A DNA stretch of 64,000 bases from an uncultured Flavobacteriales bacterium (GTDB taxonomy: Bacteria > Bacteroidota > Bacteroidia > Flavobacteriales_E > Vicingaceae): positions 1-64,000 of the forward strand of contig CAJQOH010000006.1 in the NCBI GenBank assembly GCA_905479915.1, given 5' to 3'. The translations under genes and the position numbers were made by a program. Positions 50,477 through 59,874 of this stretch are shown here, in pieces. The first letter of the stretch is position 1. Each line of letters starts with the position of its first letter. The notes under the pieces were generated by a model. The model was given only the letters and a program-made list of their open reading frames with translations. It was not told the origin of the DNA and did not search any database.

Positions 50477-51058
50477 TTACTTGCTGTAACTGTAGTGTCC
50501 AATGATTTTGTAGTTGAACAGGCAGTCTTCTAAAACTTGGCCAGCGCCTATGTTGTGAACAATTAGATTTCTTTTTCCGTCAGGTGATTTTTTGTTGACA
50601 ACTATTCCAATATGAGTTGTTGCGCCACCTAGGTTCCAGCATACAATATCACCAGGTAAATAATCCGATGCATTTTGTGTTATTTGTTTTGTAGTTCCTT
50701 TTCTGCTAAAGAATTGCATAAGGTTAGGAACTCTTCTGTGATCAATATTTTTATCTGTTGTTTTAAGCTTCCATATTTTGGGGTATAAATTGAAATTGGC
50801 TTTCATGTCTTCATGAACCTCTTTTTGTAAGTCTACACCCACCTTTCTATAAGCTCTTATCACAACATCTGTGCAAACTCCTTTGTTAGCAGGAACATCT
50901 CCATTAGGGTATTTTATTGAAAAGTAACTGGGGTCGTAGGTTACTTTTTGCTTTATTAATTCTAATGCTGATTTGGATAGGCTACTTTGTTCCGAACTTA
51001 TTTGTGAGAAACAAATGTGGAAAGTTAGTAGTGATAGGAATAGTAGTAGATTTTTCAT
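50477..51058 (-). CDS. DUF1287 family secreted protein
   Basis: The 193-residue product has a signal peptide (to about residue 18, CFSQ) and the DUF1287 domain. The block GVCTDVVIRAYRKVGVDLQ has the conserved Cys that aligns with the nucleophile of NlpC/P60-like papain folds. PGDIVCWNLGGATTHIGIVV holds the His, and LIVHNIGAGQVLEDCLF follows. A role in peptidoglycan hydrolysis is plausible but unproven. It is leftward and 59 bp from the prolyl oligopeptidase gene. Confidence 0.9.
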   Translation of the reverse strand: MKNLLLFLSLLTFHICFSQISSEQSSLSKSALELIKQKVTYDPSYFSIKYPNGDVPANKGVCTDVVIRAYRKVGVDLQKEVHEDMKANFNLYPKIWKLKTTDKNIDHRRVPNLMQFFSRKGTTKQITQNASDYLPGDIVCWNLGGATTHIGIVVNKKSPDGKRNLIVHNIGAGQVLEDCLFNYKIIGHYSYSK

Positions 51059-51131
51059 CTAAAGTTTAATGTGTTATCATAGATAACAACAAATAAGACT
51101 TAAATATTGTTTTACTGAAGGGGAAAGTCGA

Positions 51132-51638
51132 TTATTGACATCTACTCTCGGTAGTCCAAGTGTTAAGGTAGACTGTTTTTAAGGTAACATCTCCCATCTT
51201 TTTTTCAAAGGTTTGCACTTTACCAGGGATAAGGTAAAAATGTCCGTGCATGTTTTGATAGTAGCGAAGCATTAGTTGCTTACAAGTAATAGAAGCTCCT
51301 CTTACGGTGTAAACTTTTATGATTGCCATTCTTTTTCCGGCAGAAATAACTTTGTAAGAATCAAAAAACAACCGTTTTTCAACGAGTTTTTTTTCTTCTA
51401 TCATTGCTAATTCATCTTCATGAAGAAACCCCATGGTTCTTTTTCCGGCCTGAAGATGGTCCATAAATTCGGTAATGAGTTTTACTGTGTTTAATGTTTT
51501 TGGAACATAAACAACATCACTAACAAACTTATTTTTTGAAGGGATAATGGTGTCTGAAGGTAAAACAATACTCGTTGCTTTTGTGTTTAGAGAAACTAAA
51601 CTCAAAAGCAACGAAATTATAATTAGGGTACACCTCAT
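51132..51638 (-). CDS. Hypothetical secreted protein
   Basis: A 168-residue protein with a signal peptide (MRCTLIIISLLLSLVSLNTKA). The mature part has alternating strands and charged helices (VVYVPKTLNTVKLITEFMDH, then KVISAGKRMAIIKVYTVRGASI) and a C-terminal TTESRCQ. Two cysteines (CKQL and final RCQ) may be disulphide-linked. No family is recognised. It lies between the DUF3127 and DUF1287 genes in the same direction. Confidence 0.7.
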   Translation of the reverse strand: MRCTLIIISLLLSLVSLNTKATSIVLPSDTIIPSKNKFVSDVVYVPKTLNTVKLITEFMDHLQAGKRTMGFLHEDELAMIEEKKLVEKRLFFDSYKVISAGKRMAIIKVYTVRGASITCKQLMLRYYQNMHGHFYLIPGKVQTFEKKMGDVTLKTVYLNTWTTESRCQ

Positions 51639-51680
51639 TAAGTGGTATTAATCAAATATTAGGCCAATAAAAAGGCTGTT

Positions 51681-52040
51681 TTAAAATGGTAAATCATCGT
51701 CTCCAGCAGGAGCATCATCAATTGCAGGAGCAGGAGCTGCACCACCAGCTGCAGCAGCTTGTCCAGCAGGATTGATTTTCCATGCATCAATGTTGTGGTA
51801 ATATTTACCGTTAAATTCTCTTGATGAAATGTTAAAAGCTACTTCAACTTCTTGTCCTTCACCATAGTTTCTTAACATCTCTATTTTGTCGTCACCAAAT
51901 AAGCTAAAACAAACTTCAGGGTTGTATTGAGCACCTGTGTCAATTACAAAACCTTGTTTTTTCCATTCTTTTCCAGCTTTACTAGTACCGCTTTCTATAC
52001 TTAATACTTTTGTAATTCTTCCTTTTACTGCTAAACTCAT
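51681..52040 (-). CDS. DUF3127 family protein with SSB-like acidic tail
   Basis: The 119-residue product has a DUF3127 OB-fold-like domain (residues 1-90): VKGRITKVLSIESGTSKAGKEWKKQGFVI, CFSLFGDDKIEMLRNYGEGQEVEVAFNI, and YYHNIDAWKINPAGQ. A Gly/Ala/Pro linker and the tail DDAPAGDDDLPF follow. This tail is almost the same as the DDDIPF tip by which bacterial SSB binds partner proteins. That suggests a nucleic-acid-binding protein that can recruit SSB partners, though this is inference. It is leftward and stands alone, 84 bp from the next gene. Confidence 0.85.
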   Translation of the reverse strand: MSLAVKGRITKVLSIESGTSKAGKEWKKQGFVIDTGAQYNPEVCFSLFGDDKIEMLRNYGEGQEVEVAFNISSREFNGKYYHNIDAWKINPAGQAAAAGGAAPAPAIDDAPAGDDDLPF

Positions 52041-52124
52041 AATTCTTTTTTTAATTGGAGAACAAATCTAATTATTACCGAAGTTTTAGCCGATTTTAGA
52101 TTTCACAACTTATTAACATTTCTA

Positions 52125-53660
52125 CTATTTATAAGCCATCAATTCTCTTAGTATTTCAATTCCTTGGTTTGGAGAGAAACTTTCTGCAGTTAAATGCTTG
52201 TAGTTTTTAATGTTTTTGAATTGCTCGGAATTAATAACAGAAATCATCCCATTATCATTTACAAACCATGCAACTGTAGGTGATTTTTTATAATACTTTA
52301 CCTTACTGTCTTGTTCGTACGTACCAAGTGTTACTACAGAATTTCTAGTTGTATTGGCAACAAAGTATTGGTTGAATTTAAGTTGTACGCTATCTGTATT
52401 TAAAATAGTCTTTTTTGCCATTAATTGAGGTTGCATTCTTGGAGTATCACAATTGTATATTCCAAATCCTGCAATTGAAAATTCTCTAATTATAGAACTT
52501 CTTACTTCTGTTCCTAAAGTCATTCCTGAATGATCGTTATAAGCTTCAAAATCATCTTCATAATTATTTGCTAAAGCCTGATATTCTGATTTTTCTTGAT
52601 GGTATTGGTTTATGGCTTGTAGATAAAATTCATCCTTAACCACTGGGTAAACAGTAAGAGAAATGCTCGAATCTTCTCGTGTTAGTTGTAAAGTATAATT
52701 GTCTTTAATCTTAGAATCAGAAAGAGTAGCTCCTTGCCATTGTATTTTGTAAATAATTGGGTCAAACTTTTCTTCACTTTCATTAATTTCAAATATCGTT
52801 CCTTCATATTGGTCTAATTCGGGATAATTCTCTTTGTTTACCTTCAGGTCTAAACTATACTTCATTTTGCTTTGTTTCACAGGAGGTATTAGTTCTAAAG
52901 CTTCTTGACTTTGGTTGAGAGAGATTTCTTTTTTATTCTGAGATAACTTATTTGGAGGTTTAATAGCTTTAATATTCTGATTTTCTATTGACCAAACACC
53001 ACTTTGTTCATCTAAACTGTAAAAGCTATAGCCATCATCAGAGGTAGTAGAATTAAATCTAAAGTCGATAGTTTTTCCTACACTTAGTTGTAATGGAGTT
53101 TCGTTTTGAAATGCTTTTATATCTAACATTCCTGCTGATTCAAAAGTGTAAGTTGTTCCCGCAGAATCATAATCCATTGGGATTCCACTCAAAAAGAAAT
53201 CTACAGGGTTTCTCAACTCTCTGTAATGAATTTGAGCAATTCCTGTAATAAGAATTCCATTTTCATCGGTTAAACTATTTTTTGAAATATTAAAGGTTGT
53301 TCCGCTTTTAGTTGTTATTTCTTCATCTTTAGAGCAGTCAACTTCAAATATTTCATATTTAATATCGTACTCCATAAATGGCGGTTTTACGCTAGTCAAT
53401 TGATTTAATCTATCAGCAGGTTGGTAAGTAAATTCTCCATCTGGAGTATCGCTTTGTATGTTAGTATTGTCGTTAAATAAAAATATAGATGCAATTAATA
53501 TAATTGATGCTACTCCAGCAGTCCCCCAATATTTAAAGGATTTTAAGTAAGCGTTTCCTTTTGGTTTAACTTGTTTTAATGTTTTATTAAAATCTTTGTT
53601 TTTTAATATTTGCTCTTCTGATAGGGCTGGTCGGTTTTTTTTATAATTTGTATGATTCAT
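52125..53660 (-). CDS. Putative membrane anti-sigma factor
   Basis: The 511-residue product has a basic cytoplasmic N-terminus (about 1-45), one membrane helix (WGTAGVASIILIASIFLF, about 46-64) and a large extracytoplasmic region of about 440 residues. That region has repeated strands (DCSKDEEITTKSGTTFNISK, then VEDFFLSGIPMDYDSAGTTYT) and a long central helix (YHQEKSEYQALANNYEDDFE). There is no Cys-rich zinc motif. It starts 6 bp after the ECF sigma gene's stop, the usual position of an anti-sigma partner, so the call rests on position and topology. The outside ligand is unknown. Confidence 0.7.
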   Translation of the reverse strand: MNHTNYKKNRPALSEEQILKNKDFNKTLKQVKPKGNAYLKSFKYWGTAGVASIILIASIFLFNDNTNIQSDTPDGEFTYQPADRLNQLTSVKPPFMEYDIKYEIFEVDCSKDEEITTKSGTTFNISKNSLTDENGILITGIAQIHYRELRNPVDFFLSGIPMDYDSAGTTYTFESAGMLDIKAFQNETPLQLSVGKTIDFRFNSTTSDDGYSFYSLDEQSGVWSIENQNIKAIKPPNKLSQNKKEISLNQSQEALELIPPVKQSKMKYSLDLKVNKENYPELDQYEGTIFEINESEEKFDPIIYKIQWQGATLSDSKIKDNYTLQLTREDSSISLTVYPVVKDEFYLQAINQYHQEKSEYQALANNYEDDFEAYNDHSGMTLGTEVRSSIIREFSIAGFGIYNCDTPRMQPQLMAKKTILNTDSVQLKFNQYFVANTTRNSVVTLGTYEQDSKVKYYKKSPTVAWFVNDNGMISVINSEQFKNIKNYKHLTAESFSPNQGIEILRELMAYK

Positions 53661-53666
53661 GGCGTT

Positions 53667-54242
53667 TTATTTTGAGATTGGGATAAGGATAGATTTAAGT
53701 TTTTGAACAACTCTAAAGGTTTTTACTTTGGCATTGTTTTCTGTCATATTCAAAATGTTGCTAATTTCGAAATAAGAACGTTTTTCAAAGTATTTCATCT
53801 CTATTAATTCGGTTTCTTTTTCGTTTAGCTCCTTTATGGCATCAACAAGAAGCTCCGTTTTGTTTATAGTAACTACTTCAATGTCATTAGTAAGATTTTG
53901 AATATCTTCGCTAGTAAAGTTTACCTGTCTTAGTTTATTATTCTTTTTATATTCTAAATAAACTGTATTACGGGCAATTCTAAAAAGCCAAGATGCAAAC
54001 GGAACCCCCATAAATTTATATGATCCGATGTTCTCCATAGCCTTAATAAAAATTTCTGAAGTAATATCTGCGGCTTGACTTTCATTTTGAACTCTTTGAT
54101 AGACAAATTGAAATATTCTAACATAATATCTATCATAAAGAACATTAAAATGGGTCAAATCCTTTTTTGCCTTTTTAATATCATTCACTTCCGAAGATAG
54201 TTGATGAACAGTGAAATGGTGTTCTGATTTTTCTGGGTTCAT
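53667..54242 (-). CDS. ECF-type RNA polymerase sigma-70 factor
   Basis: The 191-residue product has sigma region 2 (YVRIFQFVYQRVQNESQAADI, then SEIFIKAMENIGSYKFMGVPFASWLFRIARNTVYLEY) and region 4 (LNEKETELIEMKYFEKRSYFEISNILNMTENNAKVKTFRVVQKLK), the helix-turn-helix for the -35-type element. It directs transcription of a regulon in response to an envelope signal. The membrane partner gene follows after 6 bp. Upstream is the LRR gene, 60 bp away, which may belong to the same unit or regulon. Confidence 0.92.
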   Translation of the reverse strand: MNPEKSEHHFTVHQLSSEVNDIKKAKKDLTHFNVLYDRYYVRIFQFVYQRVQNESQAADITSEIFIKAMENIGSYKFMGVPFASWLFRIARNTVYLEYKKNNKLRQVNFTSEDIQNLTNDIEVVTINKTELLVDAIKELNEKETELIEMKYFEKRSYFEISNILNMTENNAKVKTFRVVQKLKSILIPISK

Positions 54243-54302
54243 AGTTGTTGTTTTAAACTATAAGTTCAACTCTTAAAAAAGTTACAGGTAAAATTGAAAA
54301 AA

Positions 54303-56522
54303 TTAAAAATTAAGTTCATCCCGTAACATTTGTACAGACCCAAACTTAGAATTAACGGTTTTGAGGGTGAATTTAAACCTCTTGTTTTTAGGGAATTGAA
54401 TATTTTGGTATTCGCTACTTTTAACAAAACCAATATCATCATTTCTTAATTGAGCAATAATAACTGAATTTGAGCCTGGTATTAAATTTAAACGAAGTGT
54501 ATTTATACCTAACGATCCCTCATAACTTTGGTAGGTATTATTCTCTGTATTGATAATTAAAACCTTTTTTACAGCAAGCATATTACTATCTACATCTTGA
54601 TAAAGTGATTTTATAGATAAGACTGAAGAAGTGTCTGTATTTTGATTATTCGTATTTGTTGTTTTCCAAAGGTATCCTCTTGAGAAACCGTCTAAATCAA
54701 TACTTCTTTCAATATTGTTGATGCTGGCAGCTGCATTGCCCATAGCTTTTCTTTCATTAGCAATCACTTTATCATAATAAATTAACCAATCTTCTCTACT
54801 CAATTCTCGTTCCTCTTCACTCATGTAGTTTTTCTGAAAAGAAAGCCACCTTTTTTTGTCAGCTAACTTTCTGCTACTGGCTAATTTTCTTTTATCTCTT
54901 AAGTTATGTTTTTCAAATCTTTTTTTTCTTCTATCTAAAGATTTTGAATAACGAGCATATCTTTTAACATAGGTTTTTTGAGCATCATCAAGACTCCTGT
55001 TGTAGGAGTTGTATCTAGGGAATGCTAAGATTTCAGAAAAACCATCAATATCTTTTAGTTTTATAGCAAAATTCTGTTCTTCATTGTTGTAGGTAATCCT
55101 GACATCAGTCCACATTTTCCATTTATTCCAATAACCCCAATATTTGGGTTTAAACCATTTGTAATCCTTTTTTACCAAAAACTTCGTTTTAAATTCTTTT
55201 GGTGTAAGGTTTCCAACATAAACCCAAGACATTCCAATAAATGCATTTAATTCAGGATTACTTCGGTTTAAGGTAGTCATACTATAGCTAGAGAATTTAA
55301 ACCATAGATCATCTTTTACTTTAGAATTAGCGGCCAATCTAAACTTTTCATAAGAACTTGGGTTTGTATTAATATATTGGATCTTAGTAGTGTTAGCATA
55401 AGTCGTATCAATAAACCGTTCTTCAAACATTGTTGAATCAAATGTTGAAAATCTTCTAATTCTGAATACTTCTGGGTAATGGACATAAGCCTGAGAATAT
55501 ATCTTGAGTTTATTCTTTTCTACTTTTAGTTCTCCAAAAGTAATGTTGTTTGTTTGTTTGTTTGTTTGTTTGTTTGTTTGTTTCTCTTGTTCAATTGATG
55601 TAGATCCTTTGTCTGATTCATCCTCAAGATTATCTCCTGTGTTGATTGGTTTAGAGGGAACTTCGTTAACTATTTCTTCTTTATCTAAAGTATTGTTGTC
55701 AGCCTCAATTTGTTTATCAATAGAATCATCTATATCAATTTCTTTTACTTCAGCATTAGGAAAAAGCTCTTTTAATCGTGCTTTTTCTTTATCAGTTAAA
55801 CCTTCATCTAAAGCTATATACTTTAGATTAATATTTTGAACTTTTTCCAGGCTACTTGCTGCATCTCCTATTAAGTTTCCCTCAATGGAAAGTTCTTCTA
55901 AACTTCTCATTTCACTAATTCCTTCAGGTAAATCTTCTAAATAATTATTACTAATATCTAATGTTTTTAGATTTGATAAAGTTTTAATATTGTTAGGTAA
56001 ATCGGTTATGCTATTTACTGGTAAATAAACCTCATTTAAGTTAGGGAGATAGGTGAGTTGTTCTATTGTTTTTTCTAAGTTTAAGTTATTGTTGTTAGAA
56101 ATATTAATAGAGGTTAAGTTTCCTAATAGTTTAATATTGTTGGGAAGCTTCTTGAGATCATTGTCTTTTAATGACAGGTAGGTAAAGTTGTTATTTTTAC
56201 TTAAACTATTAAAAAGTTTTGAGAGGTTAATTTCAGGTGATTTGTCTATTGTTAGAGAAGTAAGATTGGTTAAAGCTTCTAGTTTATTTCCAGTTATTTT
56301 ATCATCATAATTAGAGATGTATAAACCTTTAAGGTTAGAGTATTTGTTAAGTTCATCAAAAACCTTTGGGCAATTATCTGTGTTACAATCTAAGTAAAGG
56401 TATTTTACAGTAGATGAGTTTTCTGTGGCATTGTTAATATCCAGGTACTTGGTTACACTTTTATTCTGACTAAAAACTGTCAATGTGTATAGACAGTAAA
56501 TTGTGAGTAAAATATTTTTCAT
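54303..56522 (-). CDS. Leucine-rich-repeat secreted protein with coding tetranucleotide repeat
   Basis: The 739-residue product has a signal peptide (MKNILLTIYCLYTLTVFSQ), then leucine-rich repeats of the L-x2-L-x-L-x2-N type at about residues 45-235 (for example LSLKDNDLKKLPNNIKLLGN). A charged linker with a KQTN repeat (about 313-325) comes next. A C-terminal half follows with basic helices (RYARYSKSLDRRKKRFEKHN) and beta strands. The DNA in the linker is nine copies of a 4-bp unit. The C-terminus shows no type IX secretion tail. Likely a surface or periplasmic protein-binding factor; the partner is unknown. It lies 60 bp before the sigma gene. Confidence 0.82.
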   Translation of the reverse strand: MKNILLTIYCLYTLTVFSQNKSVTKYLDINNATENSSTVKYLYLDCNTDNCPKVFDELNKYSNLKGLYISNYDDKITGNKLEALTNLTSLTIDKSPEINLSKLFNSLSKNNNFTYLSLKDNDLKKLPNNIKLLGNLTSINISNNNNLNLEKTIEQLTYLPNLNEVYLPVNSITDLPNNIKTLSNLKTLDISNNYLEDLPEGISEMRSLEELSIEGNLIGDAASSLEKVQNINLKYIALDEGLTDKEKARLKELFPNAEVKEIDIDDSIDKQIEADNNTLDKEEIVNEVPSKPINTGDNLEDESDKGSTSIEQEKQTNKQTNKQTNNITFGELKVEKNKLKIYSQAYVHYPEVFRIRRFSTFDSTMFEERFIDTTYANTTKIQYINTNPSSYEKFRLAANSKVKDDLWFKFSSYSMTTLNRSNPELNAFIGMSWVYVGNLTPKEFKTKFLVKKDYKWFKPKYWGYWNKWKMWTDVRITYNNEEQNFAIKLKDIDGFSEILAFPRYNSYNRSLDDAQKTYVKRYARYSKSLDRRKKRFEKHNLRDKRKLASSRKLADKKRWLSFQKNYMSEEERELSREDWLIYYDKVIANERKAMGNAAASINNIERSIDLDGFSRGYLWKTTNTNNQNTDTSSVLSIKSLYQDVDSNMLAVKKVLIINTENNTYQSYEGSLGINTLRLNLIPGSNSVIIAQLRNDDIGFVKSSEYQNIQFPKNKRFKFTLKTVNSKFGSVQMLRDELNF
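55548..55583 (-). repeat. Tetranucleotide tandem repeat inside the LRR gene
   Basis: Nine perfect copies of GTTT on the + strand (AAAC on the coding strand) span 36 bp, or 12 codons of Lys-Gln-Thr-Asn. Because the unit is 4 bp, loss or gain of one copy shifts the reading frame. This is the classic layout of slipped-strand phase variation. Nothing shows whether switching happens. Confidence 0.9.
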
Positions 56523-56581
56523 AAAGTATATCTTTTTCTATATAATGAATAAAGTTTAAAAAGTTACAATATTGAGTTCAG

Positions 56582-58078
56582 TTAAATAGCTATCCCAAAA
56601 ACAAACTTTGCCATTAAATAAAATACAGTGGTAACAATTAATACTCCCCAAAGATTAAAGAGAATTCCTGCACGTATCATTTGTTTTATTTTAACATGAC
56701 CTGAACCAAAAATTATTGCTTGAGTAGGAGAGGCTATAGGCATCATAAAAGCACAACTCGCAGAAAGTGTTGCTGGTATCATTAATATTCTCGGGTCTAA
56801 ACCTAAAACGGCACTAGCTTTTGCAAGGATAGGGAGTATTAAATTTGTTGTAGCTGTGTTGGATGTGATTTCCGTTAAAAAGGTTAGTACAAAACAAACG
56901 ATTAGAACGATTAAGATGGGAGAATCAATTTCTAAATTGGCAAATAAATTTCCAATTACATTTGATAATCCACTGCTATTAAATCCACCAGCAATAGCAA
57001 ATCCACCACCAAATAGCAATAAAATTCCCCAAGGCAATTCACGTGCTTTGTTCCATGTAAGTAATTTTTCTGTTGGTCTGTCAGTTGAAGGAATTAAGAA
57101 TAATAAAAGAGATGTAGCTACGGCAATTGATGCATCACTAACCATTTCTAAATTAAATACACTTCGCCAACCGTGTATTGTAAAAGATTCACTTAAAGTA
57201 ATGTCTGAACCAGTAACCCAAAGAATTGCTGCTAATAAGAATATTATTCCTGAAGCCATTTCATCTCTTCTTACTTTTCCTAACCCCTTTAATAAGTTTT
57301 TGATGATATCATTACCGTCAAAAATATTGCCTTTAGGCATTCTAAAGATCACCTTGGTCATTAACAACCAACCAGTAAAAAGGAATGTTACCGCAACAGG
57401 TAATCCCATCATCATCCATTGTGTAAACCCTACTTGAGGTAAATTAGGGAATAATTCATGATACATTTCCATAAAAACCATGTTAGGAGGAGTTCCAATT
57501 AGCGTTGCCATTCCTCCAATATCAGCAGAATAAGCTATACCAAGCATTAAGGCTACTGCAAATTTTGAAAGGAGTTTCTCAGTGTTTTTAACTTCTTTTA
57601 TTTCTTGAATAATTGATAGTCCGATAGGCATCATTACCATTACAGAAGCAGTATTGGAAATCCACATGCTTAAACCAGCAGTAGCAATCATAAACCCTAA
57701 AACTAAATTGGCAGGTTTGCTCCCGATCAGATTTACTATATGCAGTGCTATTCTTTTGTGGAGATTGGAGTTTTGAATTCCTTGGGCGAGCATCAATCCT
57801 CCTAAGAATAAAAAGATAATTTCTTTACCAAAAAATAAGGCAGTGCTTTTAGTATCTAATATGCCAAACAGCGGAAACAAAAAGATTGGGAATAATGAAG
57901 TGATGGCTATTGGTACAATTTCAAAAATCCAAAAAACAGCCATAACAATTACTATGGCAGCCATTATTGGGGCTTGAGGATATTCGTTTGAAGGGACAAT
58001 AGAATAGCAAATTGCAGCAAGTACAAGTGCCAATAATCCATAGATCCATTTGCGTTTAAATAAACTAAAGTCACTCAT
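56582..58078 (-). CDS. SLC13-family anion permease (DASS)
   Basis: The 498-residue product is a divalent-anion:sodium symporter-type permease. It has 11-12 hydrophobic segments and the paired SNT motifs SNTASVMVMMPIG (mid) and TSNTATTNLILPIL (late) that mark SLC13/CitT carriers. GTPPNMVFMEMYHELFPNL is also typical. It moves dicarboxylates, citrate or sulphate; which one cannot be told. It overlaps the upstream MFS gene by 8 bp (58071-58078), so the two are coupled in translation. Confidence 0.9.
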   Translation of the reverse strand: MSDFSLFKRKWIYGLLALVLAAICYSIVPSNEYPQAPIMAAIVIVMAVFWIFEIVPIAITSLFPIFLFPLFGILDTKSTALFFGKEIIFLFLGGLMLAQGIQNSNLHKRIALHIVNLIGSKPANLVLGFMIATAGLSMWISNTASVMVMMPIGLSIIQEIKEVKNTEKLLSKFAVALMLGIAYSADIGGMATLIGTPPNMVFMEMYHELFPNLPQVGFTQWMMMGLPVAVTFLFTGWLLMTKVIFRMPKGNIFDGNDIIKNLLKGLGKVRRDEMASGIIFLLAAILWVTGSDITLSESFTIHGWRSVFNLEMVSDASIAVATSLLLFLIPSTDRPTEKLLTWNKARELPWGILLLFGGGFAIAGGFNSSGLSNVIGNLFANLEIDSPILIVLIVCFVLTFLTEITSNTATTNLILPILAKASAVLGLDPRILMIPATLSASCAFMMPIASPTQAIIFGSGHVKIKQMIRAGILFNLWGVLIVTTVFYLMAKFVFGIAI

Positions 58079-59348
58079 TTATCTTCATTTTTATAAGTTT
58101 CTTATAATACTTTAACAATGGGAATGTAGATATAAATATAAATAATCCACTAATAAAATAGGCCCATGTTATGTTGTCATTTTCTGTAAAGAAGGTTAGA
58201 GAGAATAGAATGATAAAGGTAAAACGTGTCAATACGTTTAGTGTCTGGAACACGCTGCCTGTTCTTCCAATAATGTTGTTTGGAACATTGTTGAAGAGAT
58301 AAGTAACCCTTAATACTCTTGTTCCGGCATTTGTTAAACCTAAAATGAAACAAACAAATATTAAGATGGCCGAGCTTTGTGTAAATGCTGTTAGTTCAAA
58401 CATAACAACACTAATAAACATCATAATAATAACTGCTTTAACAGTATTTGTGTTTTTAAATACCCACCGAATCCCTATCCCAGAAAGCATTGCTCCAACT
58501 GCATACAATGTTTTAGCTCCAGCATAAACGGCAGAGTTAGCTTCTAAGTGTACGTTTATATAAGTCGGCATTAATTGATGAATGTGTATCAAAAACATTG
58601 CAAATATGGCATAAGAGGCTAAACCGAAATGGAACAATAAAGGGTGTTTTTTTAAGAAGTTTGCACCTTGTTTTAATCTTGAGAAAACAGAACCGAGATC
58701 TACTTTTTCTTTAGCAACTGGGGTATATTTAATAAATAGTATTAAAAAGAAAGCTATCGCATAAGTGCAAGCATCCATTAAAAATATTTCATGAATAGAC
58801 CATGCTTCTAATTTAAAATTAATAACTCCTGCTAGGCCTATATCACTTAAGAGTTGTTGATCAACTCCTGTAATTAGTATGGCTGCAAAAGCACCTGAAA
58901 TAACACTGGTAGCTTGTCCTTGAACCTCTATAAAGGAGTTCATTTTTCCGTAGTTTTCCTTTTCGCTTATTTCTTGTCCGAAAGCATAGAGTGTAGGGTA
59001 GTGAACGTTATAGATAAATAGAGTTGTACAAAAAACAAGACCTATTAAAACCATTGGAACCTCTGAGTAATAAAAACCACTAGCCGCAATTGATCCAATA
59101 ATTAATGCACCTATAGCTGATATCAATAAGAAAATATTTTTTCTTGGGTATCTGTCGATTAATGTTCCAACATACAATCCCCAAAACAAAGTTAAAAAGG
59201 TTGCAACAGCGTATATTGCACCAAAGGTAGAGCTGGCATTTAAGATGTCAGAGAAGTACCATGGTATAGCTAACATGCTTATTCCTTGTGCAAATCCAGA
59301 AACGGCATTAGCAGTTAGTAATAAATATAGAGCACTTTTGTTTTGCAT
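58071..59348 (-). CDS. MFS transporter
   Basis: The 425-residue product has about 12 hydrophobic segments and the MFS loop GTLIDRYPRKNIFLLIS between helices 2 and 3, followed by a long central loop near residue 205. It starts LLLTANAVSGFAQGISMLAI. The group includes drug/metabolite exporters of the 'MFS-1' type. Its substrate is unknown; coupling with the SLC13 gene suggests a shared metabolite. It is divergent from recX across a 34-bp gap. Confidence 0.88.
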   Translation of the reverse strand: MQNKSALYLLLTANAVSGFAQGISMLAIPWYFSDILNASSTFGAIYAVATFLTLFWGLYVGTLIDRYPRKNIFLLISAIGALIIGSIAASGFYYSEVPMVLIGLVFCTTLFIYNVHYPTLYAFGQEISEKENYGKMNSFIEVQGQATSVISGAFAAILITGVDQQLLSDIGLAGVINFKLEAWSIHEIFLMDACTYAIAFFLILFIKYTPVAKEKVDLGSVFSRLKQGANFLKKHPLLFHFGLASYAIFAMFLIHIHQLMPTYINVHLEANSAVYAGAKTLYAVGAMLSGIGIRWVFKNTNTVKAVIIMMFISVVMFELTAFTQSSAILIFVCFILGLTNAGTRVLRVTYLFNNVPNNIIGRTGSVFQTLNVLTRFTFIILFSLTFFTENDNITWAYFISGLFIFISTFPLLKYYKKLIKMKINE

Positions 59349-59382
59349 TGATTATTTTTGAAGGGATAAAGGTAGTTGATTA

Positions 59383-59874
59383 ATGTCCAAGTTTTATAAA
59401 AATATGTCCTTTGATAAAGGAGTACAAAAAGCAATGAGGTATTGTTCTTTTCAAGAGCGTTGTCAGTTAGACTTAACCAATCGTTTTAAGGCTTGGAATG
59501 TTGAAGAAAAGAATTGGGATAGAATTTTAGATTATTTGATTGCTGAAAATTTCCTTAATGAAAAACGTTATGTAGAAGCTTTTGTACGTGGAAAGTTTGT
59601 GATGAAGAAGTGGGGTAAGAATAAAATTAAAATGGGCTTAGTTGCCAAGCGTGTTTTTAATGAAGGAGAATTCGATAAAGTTTTTAATGAAGAGATTGAT
59701 GAGGAGGATTATTTAAAAACAATAGCTGAATTAATAGAAAAGAAGAGGATGTTAATTGTGGAAGAGGATGAATTTAAAAAAAGAGACAAGCTTTATCGTT
59801 ACATGTTGTCTAAGGGGTATGAATCCGAATTGGTAGTAAAAGAGCTCAATAGATTAAATATTGGTGAGGAATAG
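59383..59874 (+). CDS. recX: RecX family regulatory protein
   Basis: The 163-residue product matches RecX, which limits RecA filaments. Its three tandem RecX repeats are visible: ALQKAMRYCSFQERCQLDLTNRF-type start, then WDRILDYLIAENFLNEKRYVEAFVRGKF, WGKNKIKMGLVAKRV, and DKLYRYMLSKGYESELVVKELN. It is cytoplasmic. A TATTTTTG box (59353-59360) is a possible -7 element 23 bp before the start. Its stop codon abuts the stop of the next, convergent gene without a gap (TAGCTA). Confidence 0.9.
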   Translation: MSKFYKNMSFDKGVQKAMRYCSFQERCQLDLTNRFKAWNVEEKNWDRILDYLIAENFLNEKRYVEAFVRGKFVMKKWGKNKIKMGLVAKRVFNEGEFDKVFNEEIDEEDYLKTIAELIEKKRMLIVEEDEFKKRDKLYRYMLSKGYESELVVKELNRLNIGEE

